NCBI GenBank assembly: GCA_964343195.1 | Contig: CAYFIR010000072.1 | Location: 1-32,150 of the forward strand | DNA: 32,150 bases | Source of the DNA: CAYVAP01 sp964343195 | GTDB lineage: Bacteria > Bacteroidota > Bacteroidia > J057 | Direction of reading: 5' to 3' | Part shown: positions 24,715-32,065 of the stretch, piece by piece | Position numbering within the stretch: position 1 is the stretch's first letter | Layout: each line of letters begins with the position of its first letter | Made by a program: the position numbers and the translations under genes | The notes under the pieces: model-generated | Seen by the model: only the letters and a program-made list of their open reading frames with translations | Told to the model about the DNA's origin: nothing | The model's database searches: none

Positions 24715-27700
24715 ATGTCGTCCTTGAGCCTCCATGCCCAAACCCTGGTCAACCAGGAGTGGGTAGCCCAGTACGGCCTGCCCGACACCGTAGCCTGGTC
24801 GGCCTCGGCCACCGATGCCAACGGCAACCTCTACACCGTCGGCAACACACTGACTGCCACCCAGGGCGCCGACGTCTTGCTGACGAAATACGACCCCGAA
24901 GGTTCGCTGCTCTGGCAGCAGACCTACGACCACCAAGGCCAAAACGACTACGGCGTGGCCATCCTGCTGCACAGCAATGGCGATATCACCCTGGCCGCAG
25001 CGCTCTATGACAGCAACGATGACTTTGATCTCGGCTTGCTGCGATATGGCGCCAATGGCAACCTGCTCTGGAGCACGACCCAGGACTACGAAGGGCAGTA
25101 CGATGTGCCCACAGCCCTGGCCGAAGACGGCAGCGGCAACCTCTACCTCATCGCCGCCAGCCTGGGCAGCACAACCGACCTGGACTACCTGACGCTGAAA
25201 TTTGACGGTGGTGGAAGCCTGATATGGGCTGAGAGCTACGATTTCGTCGCCGGACGCGATGTCCCCGTGAGCCTGATCGTCGATGGCAGTGAGATCACCG
25301 TTACCGGAGCCAGCGAAGATGGCGGTGGGCAGTGGGACTTTTACACGGTGATGTACGATGCCAATGGCAATGTGCTGGAAGAATACCGTCTGGACAAGCC
25401 CGGCATCGGCTTTGACGAACCCGCAGGCATCGCCCGCGATGCGGTGGGTAATTTTTATCTCACAGGTCGCGCCAGCGACAATGGCACGGACTACTACATC
25501 CAGACCGTCAAACTCGACGCCCAACTGAACCTCGTATGGGAAGTGGACTACGCCCACAGCGGCCAAGACGGAGCTACCGGCCTGGGCCTCGACAGCCAGG
25601 GCAATGTCTATGTCTGCGGCTACCTGGCCGAACCGATGGGCCAGGAACTGATCTTGCTCAAGTATGACCCCAACGGCAACCTCGCCTGGGACCATGTCGA
25701 GACGGTAGGTAATGGGAGCATGTCCGCCGCCACCGACCTGTACATCGACTGGCAGGATGAAATTTACCTGACAGGCTACAAGGCGGTCAACAGCCAGCAG
25801 AAGCTCTACGTCGCGGCCTTTGACAGCGACGGTGAGAAGCTCTGGGAGCGCAGCCTGGAGGAGGGCGAACTGGCAGGCAGCGAGATCATTACCAATGGCA
25901 CCGATGCCTACGTCTCGGGACAGGGCTATGCCAATGGAAGCTATCAGTATGTGGCGCTGAAGTATACCGTTTGGAGTCGGACATCCACGGTGCAGGAAGA
26001 TGGCCCATACACCGCCCCTTATCTCGAAAATGAACTCCTCGTCCGTTTCAATCCAGAATTGGTCAGCCCCGATTTTGTGGACAATCCCGAACGGACGTTT
26101 GACCAATTGGGCAACCTGGTTCCGGCCTACGTGATTTCGGCCATGAACCAAAAGACAAGCAGCGGAATCGACTTCGCGACCGTCATGGTAGAAAAAGGCC
26201 ACAAGCGTATGACCCGAGCCGACAGCATATCCATCAGCCGAGATGGGCACGAGGTACGGATACCGAAATTCTGGAGCCGACTGGCTCTGGTGTTGCCAGA
26301 CGCCCCTGTTGCTACAGTTCGCTCAACCTACGATGAAAAGGCCATAGCCGATAGCCTGGCTACGCTCACAGAGTATATATGGTATGCCGAGCCGCAGTAT
26401 GTGGGGGCCTTGATGGACATCCCCAATGACCCGCGCTGGGTCGATCAGTTTTCGCTCAACAATGACCCGCAGTTTGTCAATGCCACCATCAACGCCGACC
26501 CCGCCTGGGATGTGGAAAACGGCAATGCCAACATCAGGGTAGGCATCTATGATTCAGGTCTCGATTGGGCGCACGAGGATTTCAGCATGGATGGGACCAA
26601 TACCTTTAATGGCTCGAAAGTCGCCGGAGGCTGGGACTGGGCCAACAATGTGCTGCTATCTGGCACCAACGACCCTGATGCAGACGGGCATGGGACGGCC
26701 TGTGCAGGCATCATCGGTGCGCTGCGCAGCAACAACCTAGGTGTAGCGGGCATCGCTGGTGGAGATATGACCATCACCAACTCGGGCGCACAGCTATTTG
26801 GACTGAAAATTGGGGATGACAACGGCGCCCTGACGGTACCCATCGGCACTATTGCCGCTGCCATCGAGGAGGGGGCAGCCTTTAACCCTACCACTGGCTT
26901 TGGGTATGGGCTGGACATCATGAACCATAGCTGGGGGACAACCGCCAACAGCAATGCCCTGGCCGAGGCGGTGAGATTCACGTTTGAGACACAAACGACC
27001 TTTGTAGCTGCTAGGGGAAACTGGTATGATGAGAATAACCCTAACCTTATCAATCACCCTGATGTACTGGCGGGAACCTTCATTATCAATCCACCTCAAA
27101 CGGTTAACAATGATGACTTGACGTTTCCAGCCTGCTATAGGGATGAGTTTGTAATCAATGTAGGCGGAACAGGGGTAGATGGTGAATGGAAAAGCGATGA
27201 GGTATGGCCTGGGCCTCTTGGTAATGAAAGTGGAAATGGCAATTGGAATGAAAATCAGGTTGGCTTGAATGATCCAATACCCCCTACGCTCGGCGAGGTG
27301 TTTGATGATCAATTTGTTGCGATGATTGGTAATGGGGTAGATATTGCGGCTCCAGCTACTCAAGCATTGGTTTGGACTACTGATCGGACAGACCAAGGCA
27401 ACGATGTTGCTGCCTATACCCGCTTTAATGGTACTTCCGCCGCTGCTCCTCACGTGGCTGGGGTAGCGGCCCTGATGATGAGTGAGCAGAATAACCGGGG
27501 TCAATTTACCCCCCACAGCCTTGCACCTGATGACATTGAATTCTTGGTGCAGCGCTATGCAGAAGATCGGGGAGCAGCCGGAATAGATGACGAAACAGGA
27601 GCGGGATTGCTGAACGCTGAGGCGGTGATGCAAAACTTGGAGTTTCCGTTCTTCCAAGTGTATCACTCTGGTGCCTTTGATACCCGGCAGCAAACCACGG

Positions 27701-28353
27701 TGGGAACCAATTTTCTAGCGTTTATCCCAACGGGAGCGTTCGATCTGCCTGGGGGATACTACTATGTGGATCGCGTGCAAATCACCGACTCTTATCTACA
27801 GGTCTTCCCTCCAACGGCTACGGTTTTAGATGCGTGGCCCCTGTTGAGTACGGTGCGTGGCATCTCGGCCGCCAACCCCTTGGAAAATGACAACTGGCAA
27901 AACATTACCTTGAATGTGCAGGCCAACGTGGTTTCCGCCACGGCGATCACCAATGCGTACTTTGTACGCACCAATGCCGCTGGCGTGGCCATCAACCAAT
28001 GGGTGCCTGCTCCCCCTGCTGATCTACGTACGGGCTTTGCCGCCCATATTCATGATCCAGAAGCTGTACTTACTTCGCGCGAAGAGCTTGTAGTTAAGCC
28101 AGCAAGCATCAAAGTATTTCCCAATCCTACCTATGGACAGTTCACGCTGGCCTACACGGGTCAGGCCAACGGAACCGCCCAACTTGCGGTATTTGATCTG
28201 GCGGGCCGAAAGGTCAAGACGATGGCACTTGGGCATTGGGCATCTGGTGAGCAAACCCACACGATCGACTTGACCGAAATTCCGGCTGGCATGTATCTGC
28301 TTCGACTTTCGGTAGGAAACGAATCTTATCAACAACGATTGATCAAACAATAA
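24715..28353 (+). CDS. Subtilisin-like (S8) T9SS-secreted protease with N-terminal beta-propeller; start out of frame (phase OFF as sequenced)
   Basis: The uninterrupted frame encodes 1,212 residues. Residues ~10-420 are propeller repeats (LYTVGNTLT, LLTKYDPEGSLLWQQTYD and similar). About 430-560 resembles an S8 prodomain (ENELLVRFNPE). The S8 catalytic domain (about 585-930) has Asp613 in IYDSGLDWAHEDFS, His659 in DADGHGTACAG, the oxyanion Asn in AARGNW, and Ser908 in FNGTSAAAPHVAG. A beta-sandwich follows and then a T9SS sorting domain from about 1130 (VFPNPTYG ... AGMYLLRLSVG). ATG 24715 lies in the middle of what should be a signal peptide (preceding codons read LWLGCIILSL). The fitting start is ATG 24654, out of frame by the (CT)12 tract. 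So the gene is either phase OFF here or the tract length is a sequencing error. It is probably a surface or secreted protease; the substrate is unknown. Composition falls from about 65% to 50% G+C between samples at 25081 and 27181. Confidence 0.88.
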   Translation: MSSLSLHAQTLVNQEWVAQYGLPDTVAWSASATDANGNLYTVGNTLTATQGADVLLTKYDPEGSLLWQQTYDHQGQNDYGVAILLHSNGDITLAAALYDSNDDFDLGLLRYGANGNLLWSTTQDYEGQYDVPTALAEDGSGNLYLIAASLGSTTDLDYLTLKFDGGGSLIWAESYDFVAGRDVPVSLIVDGSEITVTGASEDGGGQWDFYTVMYDANGNVLEEYRLDKPGIGFDEPAGIARDAVGNFYLTGRASDNGTDYYIQTVKLDAQLNLVWEVDYAHSGQDGATGLGLDSQGNVYVCGYLAEPMGQELILLKYDPNGNLAWDHVETVGNGSMSAATDLYIDWQDEIYLTGYKAVNSQQKLYVAAFDSDGEKLWERSLEEGELAGSEIITNGTDAYVSGQGYANGSYQYVALKYTVWSRTSTVQEDGPYTAPYLENELLVRFNPELVSPDFVDNPERTFDQLGNLVPAYVISAMNQKTSSGIDFATVMVEKGHKRMTRADSISISRDGHEVRIPKFWSRLALVLPDAPVATVRSTYDEKAIADSLATLTEYIWYAEPQYVGALMDIPNDPRWVDQFSLNNDPQFVNATINADPAWDVENGNANIRVGIYDSGLDWAHEDFSMDGTNTFNGSKVAGGWDWANNVLLSGTNDPDADGHGTACAGIIGALRSNNLGVAGIAGGDMTITNSGAQLFGLKIGDDNGALTVPIGTIAAAIEEGAAFNPTTGFGYGLDIMNHSWGTTANSNALAEAVRFTFETQTTFVAARGNWYDENNPNLINHPDVLAGTFIINPPQTVNNDDLTFPACYRDEFVINVGGTGVDGEWKSDEVWPGPLGNESGNGNWNENQVGLNDPIPPTLGEVFDDQFVAMIGNGVDIAAPATQALVWTTDRTDQGNDVAAYTRFNGTSAAAPHVAGVAALMMSEQNNRGQFTPHSLAPDDIEFLVQRYAEDRGAAGIDDETGAGLLNAEAVMQNLEFPFFQVYHSGAFDTRQQTTVGTNFLAFIPTGAFDLPGGYYYVDRVQITDSYLQVFPPTATVLDAWPLLSTVRGISAANPLENDNWQNITLNVQANVVSATAITNAYFVRTNAAGVAINQWVPAPPADLRTGFAAHIHDPEAVLTSREELVVKPASIKVFPNPTYGQFTLAYTGQANGTAQLAVFDLAGRKVKTMALGHWASGEQTHTIDLTEIPAGMYLLRLSVGNESYQQRLIKQ

Positions 28354-28355
28354 CC

Positions 28356-29408
28356 ATGCGAAATCTGACCTTCATGGTCCGAGGGCTGCTAGCAGCCCTC
28401 GGACTCCTCACCCTCCTGATAACAGGTTGCCAGAAGGAGCCCGAGGTGATCGAAAGCGATTGCCCGCCTGAACGTGAATGGTCTCCTCCGTCATCAGGAG
28501 ACTTAGACATTGGCGGTATGCCAAACATACCCGATTTACCTACCATTGCCTTCTCTGCTATTGGGGGGGTAGCATACATCCATCCCGATGACGCCAGACT
28601 AGTTATCACAAGAAAAGGAATCGCCAATGATGATCGTACTGAATACCTACGCTATGGCATGGTTAAGTATCACCTAGATACCAGAGAAGAGAGCTGGGTG
28701 TACGAGGGCGATTCTTGGCAATCTGCGGTCAACTGGAGCCGAACGGGTTGGCTGCTGTTTGTCGTACAGCATCGGTTGTTGCTCGTTAGTACCGAGGGCG
28801 AGCCTAGTCGGGAGCTGACCACCTATCCGGGGCAGTTTTATGGGCCTACTTGGTCATATGATGGAGGAAAGGTGCTCTGTTGGGGGCGCGAGTCTATCAG
28901 TGCTTCCCGCAAACTTTTTATCTTCAACCTGGCGGGTGAGCTGATGCATGTGGATTCCAGTGAAAACGCCCAGCTCTATGGCGGTGGCGATTGGAATGAA
29001 GAGGACATGGTCTTAGGCGCTGCCGATAGCAGCCTAATCTTTTTCCAATATTCAGATTCTGGGCTAACGCTGATCAAGCGCATCAAGGTTGCCCAAGTCG
29101 ATCCCCAGGCGCGGGGAATGGGCCACTTTCGCTGGCGGCCAGGGCACCGTAAGGTACTCTGGACCACCAATCGGGGCCTGTTGTACGAGACGGACTTTGA
29201 TACGGAGGAGACCCGCCTCATCTATGACAATTGCAACCGACGTTTTAAGCAATTTGACCCTACACCCGATGGAAAAGCCATATGGATTGGCGTTACCGAG
29301 TACCATGACTGGGATGATCCTGAACTAAGAGATGCAACTGCTCATATTCACGAAATCAATCTTGATACTGGGGAAGAGACGCGGATGTATACGTTTCCTG
29401 ACCTGTAG
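28356..29408 (+). CDS. Propeller-type lipoprotein downstream of the protease
   Basis: 350 residues. The lipoprotein signal ends LLITGC with lipidated Cys25. The rest is a series of short beta repeats with WSRTG, TWSYDGGKVLCWG, FRWRPGHRKVLWTT and FDPTPDGKAIWIG, like WD40/PD40-type beta-propeller blades. No enzyme motif is seen. The ATG lies 2 bases behind the protease stop, so the two are very likely co-transcribed and perhaps translationally coupled. A partner role for the protease (anchoring, folding, inhibition or cargo display) is plausible but only inferred. A perfect 28-base palindrome covers codons 8 to 17 of the signal peptide. Overall fold and position resemble the second lipoprotein at 29976. 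Confidence 0.8.
   Translation: MRNLTFMVRGLLAALGLLTLLITGCQKEPEVIESDCPPEREWSPPSSGDLDIGGMPNIPDLPTIAFSAIGGVAYIHPDDARLVITRKGIANDDRTEYLRYGMVKYHLDTREESWVYEGDSWQSAVNWSRTGWLLFVVQHRLLLVSTEGEPSRELTTYPGQFYGPTWSYDGGKVLCWGRESISASRKLFIFNLAGELMHVDSSENAQLYGGGDWNEEDMVLGAADSSLIFFQYSDSGLTLIKRIKVAQVDPQARGMGHFRWRPGHRKVLWTTNRGLLYETDFDTEETRLIYDNCNRRFKQFDPTPDGKAIWIGVTEYHDWDDPELRDATAHIHEINLDTGEETRMYTFPDL
28377..28404. repeat. Perfect 28-base palindrome inside a signal-peptide coding region
   Basis: GTCCGAGGGCTGCT (28377-28390) is followed directly by its exact reverse complement (28391-28404). It begins 21 bases after the ATG of the lipoprotein gene and encodes VRGLLAALG of its hydrophobic signal. It could fold in DNA or in mRNA close to the start codon. 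Confidence 0.9.
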
Positions 29409-29648
29409 CGGTAGGAGGGGAAAATAAAACCAAAGCGGTTGAAAATATCCTCACACAACAAAGTGGAGACGCCCATGCTCGTACCTCGCACGGCGTCTCC
29501 ACTGATCGGTATTCCGAGTAAAATTGACGCAGTCAGGTTCCAAAAAGACAAGTTTGGCGTGTATAGGAAAATTCCAAAAAGCCTCCTGGAGGCATAATCC
29601 CGCCCCACTGCGCTCAGTCGGCTACGATAACCTGCGAGAGTTATCGTT
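29409..29648. other. Gap with three hairpins between lipoprotein 1 and repeat B
   Basis: It holds a perfect 12-base inverted repeat AGTGGAGACGCC/GGCGTCTCCACT (29462-29473, 29492-29503; 18-base loop), the small GCCTCCTGGAGGC hairpin (29581-29593), and ACGATAAC/GTTATCGT (29624-29631, 29640-29647; 8-base loop) directly before repeat B. A 40-codon frame on + (29475-29597) and a 104-codon frame on - pass through these palindromes; I do not accept them as genes. No T-tract terminator was found. Confidence 0.5.
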
Positions 29649-29720
29649 CCCCCAAATGACAAAAATCAACTACTTCAAAATAGAGAAAAGGCGAATAGGG
29701 CCATATATTCATCCCACTGA
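29649..29720 (+). repeat. 72-base direct repeat, copy B
   Basis: Same length as copy A (24528-24599) with four substitutions. It lies directly behind the ACGATAAC hairpin. Its last 17 bases are read in frame as YIHPT into the orphan sorting domain that follows, where YPNPT would be expected. Confidence 0.85.
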
Positions 29721-29946
29721 CAATCTGGTTACGCTAGACATTCGCACAAGCCGACTAGCGGGCGAAGAAGGTGATCTTGTTTAAACTGATGCATCTGGCA
29801 GAATCATTTTGCAAAAGCGCATTGAACTACCTCTTGACTGCCCCCATTCTGTTTCTATCAGCTTATCAAGCTACCCGCCTGGTGTGTACCACGTTTGCTT
29901 GTTCATCGAGGATCATGTATTCACAGGCAAGATCAGCAAACTGTAA
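29704..29946 (+). pseudogene. Orphan T9SS C-terminal sorting domain (cargo lost, one internal stop)
   Basis: The frame reads YIHPTDNLVTLDIRTSRLAG, then EEGDLV, a TAA stop (29782-29784), then TDASGRIILQKRIELPLDC and YPPGVYHVCLFIEDHVFTG ending KISKL and TAA (29944-29946). The about 80-residue length, the DASGR turn and the PPGVYHV..F strand pattern match type A T9SS sorting domains, but no cargo precedes it: upstream is repeat B and hairpins. The stop could come from one base change (TTA to TAA). It stands 29 bases before a propeller-type lipoprotein, as the protease sorting domain stands 2 bases before its lipoprotein. It is probably a remnant of a second surface protein. Confidence 0.75.
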
Positions 29947-29975
29947 CTTTTTTCAACCAATTAACACCCATTCAA

Positions 29976-30986
29976 ATGAGACTCATATCTTCTCATATAG
30001 GTGTCATTGTACTATTTCTTGCAGGCTGTCAGCCCTTTTCTTTTGATGACCCCAAAGCCAAGCAAACCTGCCTGACCTATCTGGAGGGGCCTTCCATAAG
30101 ACCTGCCGATGAGGTTAGAAAAGAGGAGGAAGAAGGATATCTACAGCCAATGTTCTATCCAAATCGTGAAAACCAGATCATATTTGTACACCGAGTAGAT
30201 GACCAAAACTGGAAGATCATGCATCTCGACATGACAGACGGTGATGCAGTAAATCTGGTTGACAGTCAACGGGAACTCAGCGATTATGATATGAATGAAC
30301 AAGAGGCATTGTTATGGGTCGAAAGCCCCGGAGAGCTTTTTTTACGCCAGCCGAGTGAAGCGACCAAGCAGGTTCCATTTTCCACACAAATCCTAGGGGC
30401 AAAGTGGGCCAACTCAAACATCGTGGTGTTGACCGTCGATGACAATATCGTTTTAATTGATACGATGGGAAACGCTCTAGAGGAACTACCCATCTTCGCC
30501 GATGATAAGTGGCAACTGAGGGCAGGCAGTTTTGGATGGAGTGTGTCAAACGATGTGCTGATGCTTCCCTACATCCACTCTCATAATAGGAAGCAAGCTC
30601 TATTTATCTATCAACTGCCTGGCTTTCAACTGGTAGGCACCCTTGATATTACAGCCTATGGAAGCCTCGATGAGGGAAGCCTAGCCGTGAGCGCCAATGG
30701 ATTCAGCTTTGACTTTATCTATCCTGACAAAGTGATATTGTCGCGGCCCAACCGTATCTACGCCATAGATATCCAGAGTCAGATCGAAACCATTATTTGG
30801 GAAAGAGAGCAATGCCTCGTAACAGAAACAGGCATTGCCCTATCTCCTAACGGGGATGCTCTTATATCAGGCTGTAGCCGTTTGGTCAAATCGCCCGTCA
30901 ATAGCAATAGATCATTTGTTGTGAAAGAACTGGGTCTAATGTTACTACAGGATGGATTCTCCACCTTGACAACGAGCTATCCGTGA
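29976..30986 (+). CDS. Second propeller-type lipoprotein
   Basis: 336 residues from ATG 29976. The signal MRLISSHIGVIVLFLAGC has lipobox Cys18; the earlier in-frame ATG 29895 lies inside the orphan sorting-domain region and would hide the signal. The mature part has beta-repeat words MFYPNRENQIIFVHR, ILGAKWANSNIVVLTVDDN and IALSPNGDALISGC, pointing to a PD40/WD40-like propeller with about six blades. No catalytic motif is seen. The leader shares the 11-mer TTAACACCCAT with the protease leader (29961-29971 and 24645-24655). The function is unknown; likely a paralogue in role of the lipoprotein at 28356. Composition is more AT-rich than the protease propeller. Confidence 0.75.
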   Translation: MRLISSHIGVIVLFLAGCQPFSFDDPKAKQTCLTYLEGPSIRPADEVRKEEEEGYLQPMFYPNRENQIIFVHRVDDQNWKIMHLDMTDGDAVNLVDSQRELSDYDMNEQEALLWVESPGELFLRQPSEATKQVPFSTQILGAKWANSNIVVLTVDDNIVLIDTMGNALEELPIFADDKWQLRAGSFGWSVSNDVLMLPYIHSHNRKQALFIYQLPGFQLVGTLDITAYGSLDEGSLAVSANGFSFDFIYPDKVILSRPNRIYAIDIQSQIETIIWEREQCLVTETGIALSPNGDALISGCSRLVKSPVNSNRSFVVKELGLMLLQDGFSTLTTSYP

Positions 30987-31046
30987 AGAGGGGTCTTCTA
31001 TGCTGCCACGAGCGCAGGCTGGAGCTGCCTCAGGAGTAGCTCGCAA

Positions 31047-31075
31047 ACCTCGCGGGTTTCCAAAACCCGCGAGGT
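31047..31075. repeat. Perfect 13-base-pair hairpin before repeat C
   Basis: ACCTCGCGGGTTT (31047-31059) and AAACCCGCGAGGT (31063-31075) form a perfect stem with a 3-base CCA loop. Hairpins of this wording are, from memory, common between genes in Bacteroidota. It lies 8 bases before repeat C and could help end the lipoprotein transcript, though only ATATTT follows. Confidence 0.7.
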
Positions 31076-31083
31076 GTATATTT

Positions 31084-31150
31084 CCCCAATTGACAAAAAC
31101 CAGCTACTTCAAAATGGGGAAAAGGCAAGAAAAGCTATGTTCATCATGTC
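31084..31150 (+). repeat. Direct repeat, copy C (diverged)
   Basis: CCCCAATTGACAAAAACCAG, then CTACTTCAAAATGGGGAAAA, matches the first ~45 bases of copies A and B closely; the last part (GCTATGTTCATCATGTC) only loosely. It has the same orientation and again stands directly behind a hairpin. Confidence 0.7.
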
Positions 31151-31309
31151 GAAAGGGATAGTCCCTTGCAAGTAGTAGTCCAAAAACATCTGTAGGAGAG
31201 AGGTATGGAGGTACGAAGAGCTTAACAGCGAATTGCTTCCATATCCTCATCTACTTCATTCTGTCCGACTACTTTGAGAATACTGCCTTGCGGGCTTTGC
31301 CCCCTCGGG

Positions 31310-31978
31310 CTATTTTGCCAAAAACTTCAACAATGCCTCCCGATGTCCCTGGCTGATGGGGATGCGCTTTTCGCCCATGACCACGTGGTTATGGATGACC
31401 TGATCGATGCGCTGGAGGTTGACGAGGTAGCTGCGGTGTACCTGGATGAAGTGGGAGGGCAGCAATTCCTGGGCTTCTCCCAGGGTCATTCGAACGGTGA
31501 TCCGTTGATCTCGGAGGTAAAAGTCCAAGTAATTGGTGGCGGATTGCACATAGACCAGTTGGTCGAAGTCCACACGGCGGTATTCATGACCGCTCTTGAC
31601 GAAGGTATAGGAATCCCGTTGATCCTCAGCAAGCCTCGCCGCCCGGTTGACCGCTTTCAGAAACCGATTGAACGCGATGGGCTTGACCAGGTAGTCCACC
31701 GCTTCCAGCTCGTAGCTCTCTGCCGCAAACTCCGAATATGCCGTGGTAAAAACCACCAACGGGGGGCGATCCAGCCCCCTGAGCCAGTCCAGGCCCGAGA
31801 TGTCGGGCATCTTGATGTCCAAAAACACCAGATCCACCTGGTGCTGAGGGAGGTAAGCGAGGGCCTCCAGCGCGTCGGTGAAGGTCGCTTCGACCTTCAG
31901 GAATGGCACCCGTTCGGCCAGCAGGCGGATGACTTCCAGTGCTTGGGGTTCGTCGTCTATGGCAATGGCGTGAAGCAT
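31310..31978 (-). CDS. LytTR-family response regulator
   Basis: 222 residues. The N-terminal receiver domain has acidic Asp8/Asp9, phospho-acceptor Asp54 (VFLDIKMPDISG), the Thr of VVFTTAYSEFA and Lys in DYLVKPI. The C-terminal LytTR DNA-binding domain (about 120-222) has VYVQSATNYLDFYLRD and FIQVHRSYLVNLQRID. Such regulators pair with a membrane histidine kinase of the LytS/YehU type (His_kinase domain), usually encoded next to them; none is in the window, so the kinase is expected beyond the right edge. The ATG at 31978 begins exactly at the conserved receiver start. Target genes are unknown. Confidence 0.93.
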   Translation of the reverse strand: MLHAIAIDDEPQALEVIRLLAERVPFLKVEATFTDALEALAYLPQHQVDLVFLDIKMPDISGLDWLRGLDRPPLVVFTTAYSEFAAESYELEAVDYLVKPIAFNRFLKAVNRAARLAEDQRDSYTFVKSGHEYRRVDFDQLVYVQSATNYLDFYLRDQRITVRMTLGEAQELLPSHFIQVHRSYLVNLQRIDQVIHNHVVMGEKRIPISQGHREALLKFLAK

Positions 31979-31990
31979 GGGAGGGGGAGG

Positions 31991-32065
31991 AATTCGTGAT
32001 TTGTGATTCGTTATTCGTAATTAACCAGAGGCCAATCTGCCTAAGGCATGATTCGTAGCGGAGCC
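31991..32065. repeat. Dispersed intergenic repeat of ATTCGTAATT type (copy II)
   Basis: GTGATTCGTTATTCGTAATT (32003-32022) matches copy I at 16981-17000 at 19 of 20 positions. It is followed by a GGC-containing stretch and AAGGCATGATTCGTAGCGGAGC (32043-32064), as in copy I. It lies upstream of the LytTR gene. The rest to 32150 shows no gene start. Confidence 0.6.

Larger units (their letters stand above)
30987..31309. other. 323-base gap behind lipoprotein 2
   Basis: It contains the strong hairpin at 31047-31075, repeat C (31084-31150), and AAGGGA-TAG-TCCCTT (about 31153-31167). No gene is supported. The minus-strand LytTR gene ends at 31310 and no T-tract terminator for it was recognised here. 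Confidence 0.5.

Noticed and set aside
24628..26250. 540-codon open frame on the minus strand opposite the protease
   Set aside because: It mirrors a G+C-rich, strongly codon-biased gene, contains the repetitive GA tract read as RERERERERD, and has no recognisable domain; it is an antisense shadow.
29475..29597. 40-codon + strand frame (MLVPRTASPLIG...)
   Set aside because: It starts inside the loop of a 12-bp inverted repeat and contains a second hairpin; better explained as intergenic repeat DNA.
29348..29662. 104-codon minus-strand frame overlapping the end of lipoprotein 1
   Set aside because: It passes through three palindromes and overlaps a supported gene; no known family recognised.
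31274..31999. 241-codon + strand frame opposite the LytTR regulator
   Set aside because: The minus strand encodes a clear receiver plus LytTR protein; this frame is its complement.
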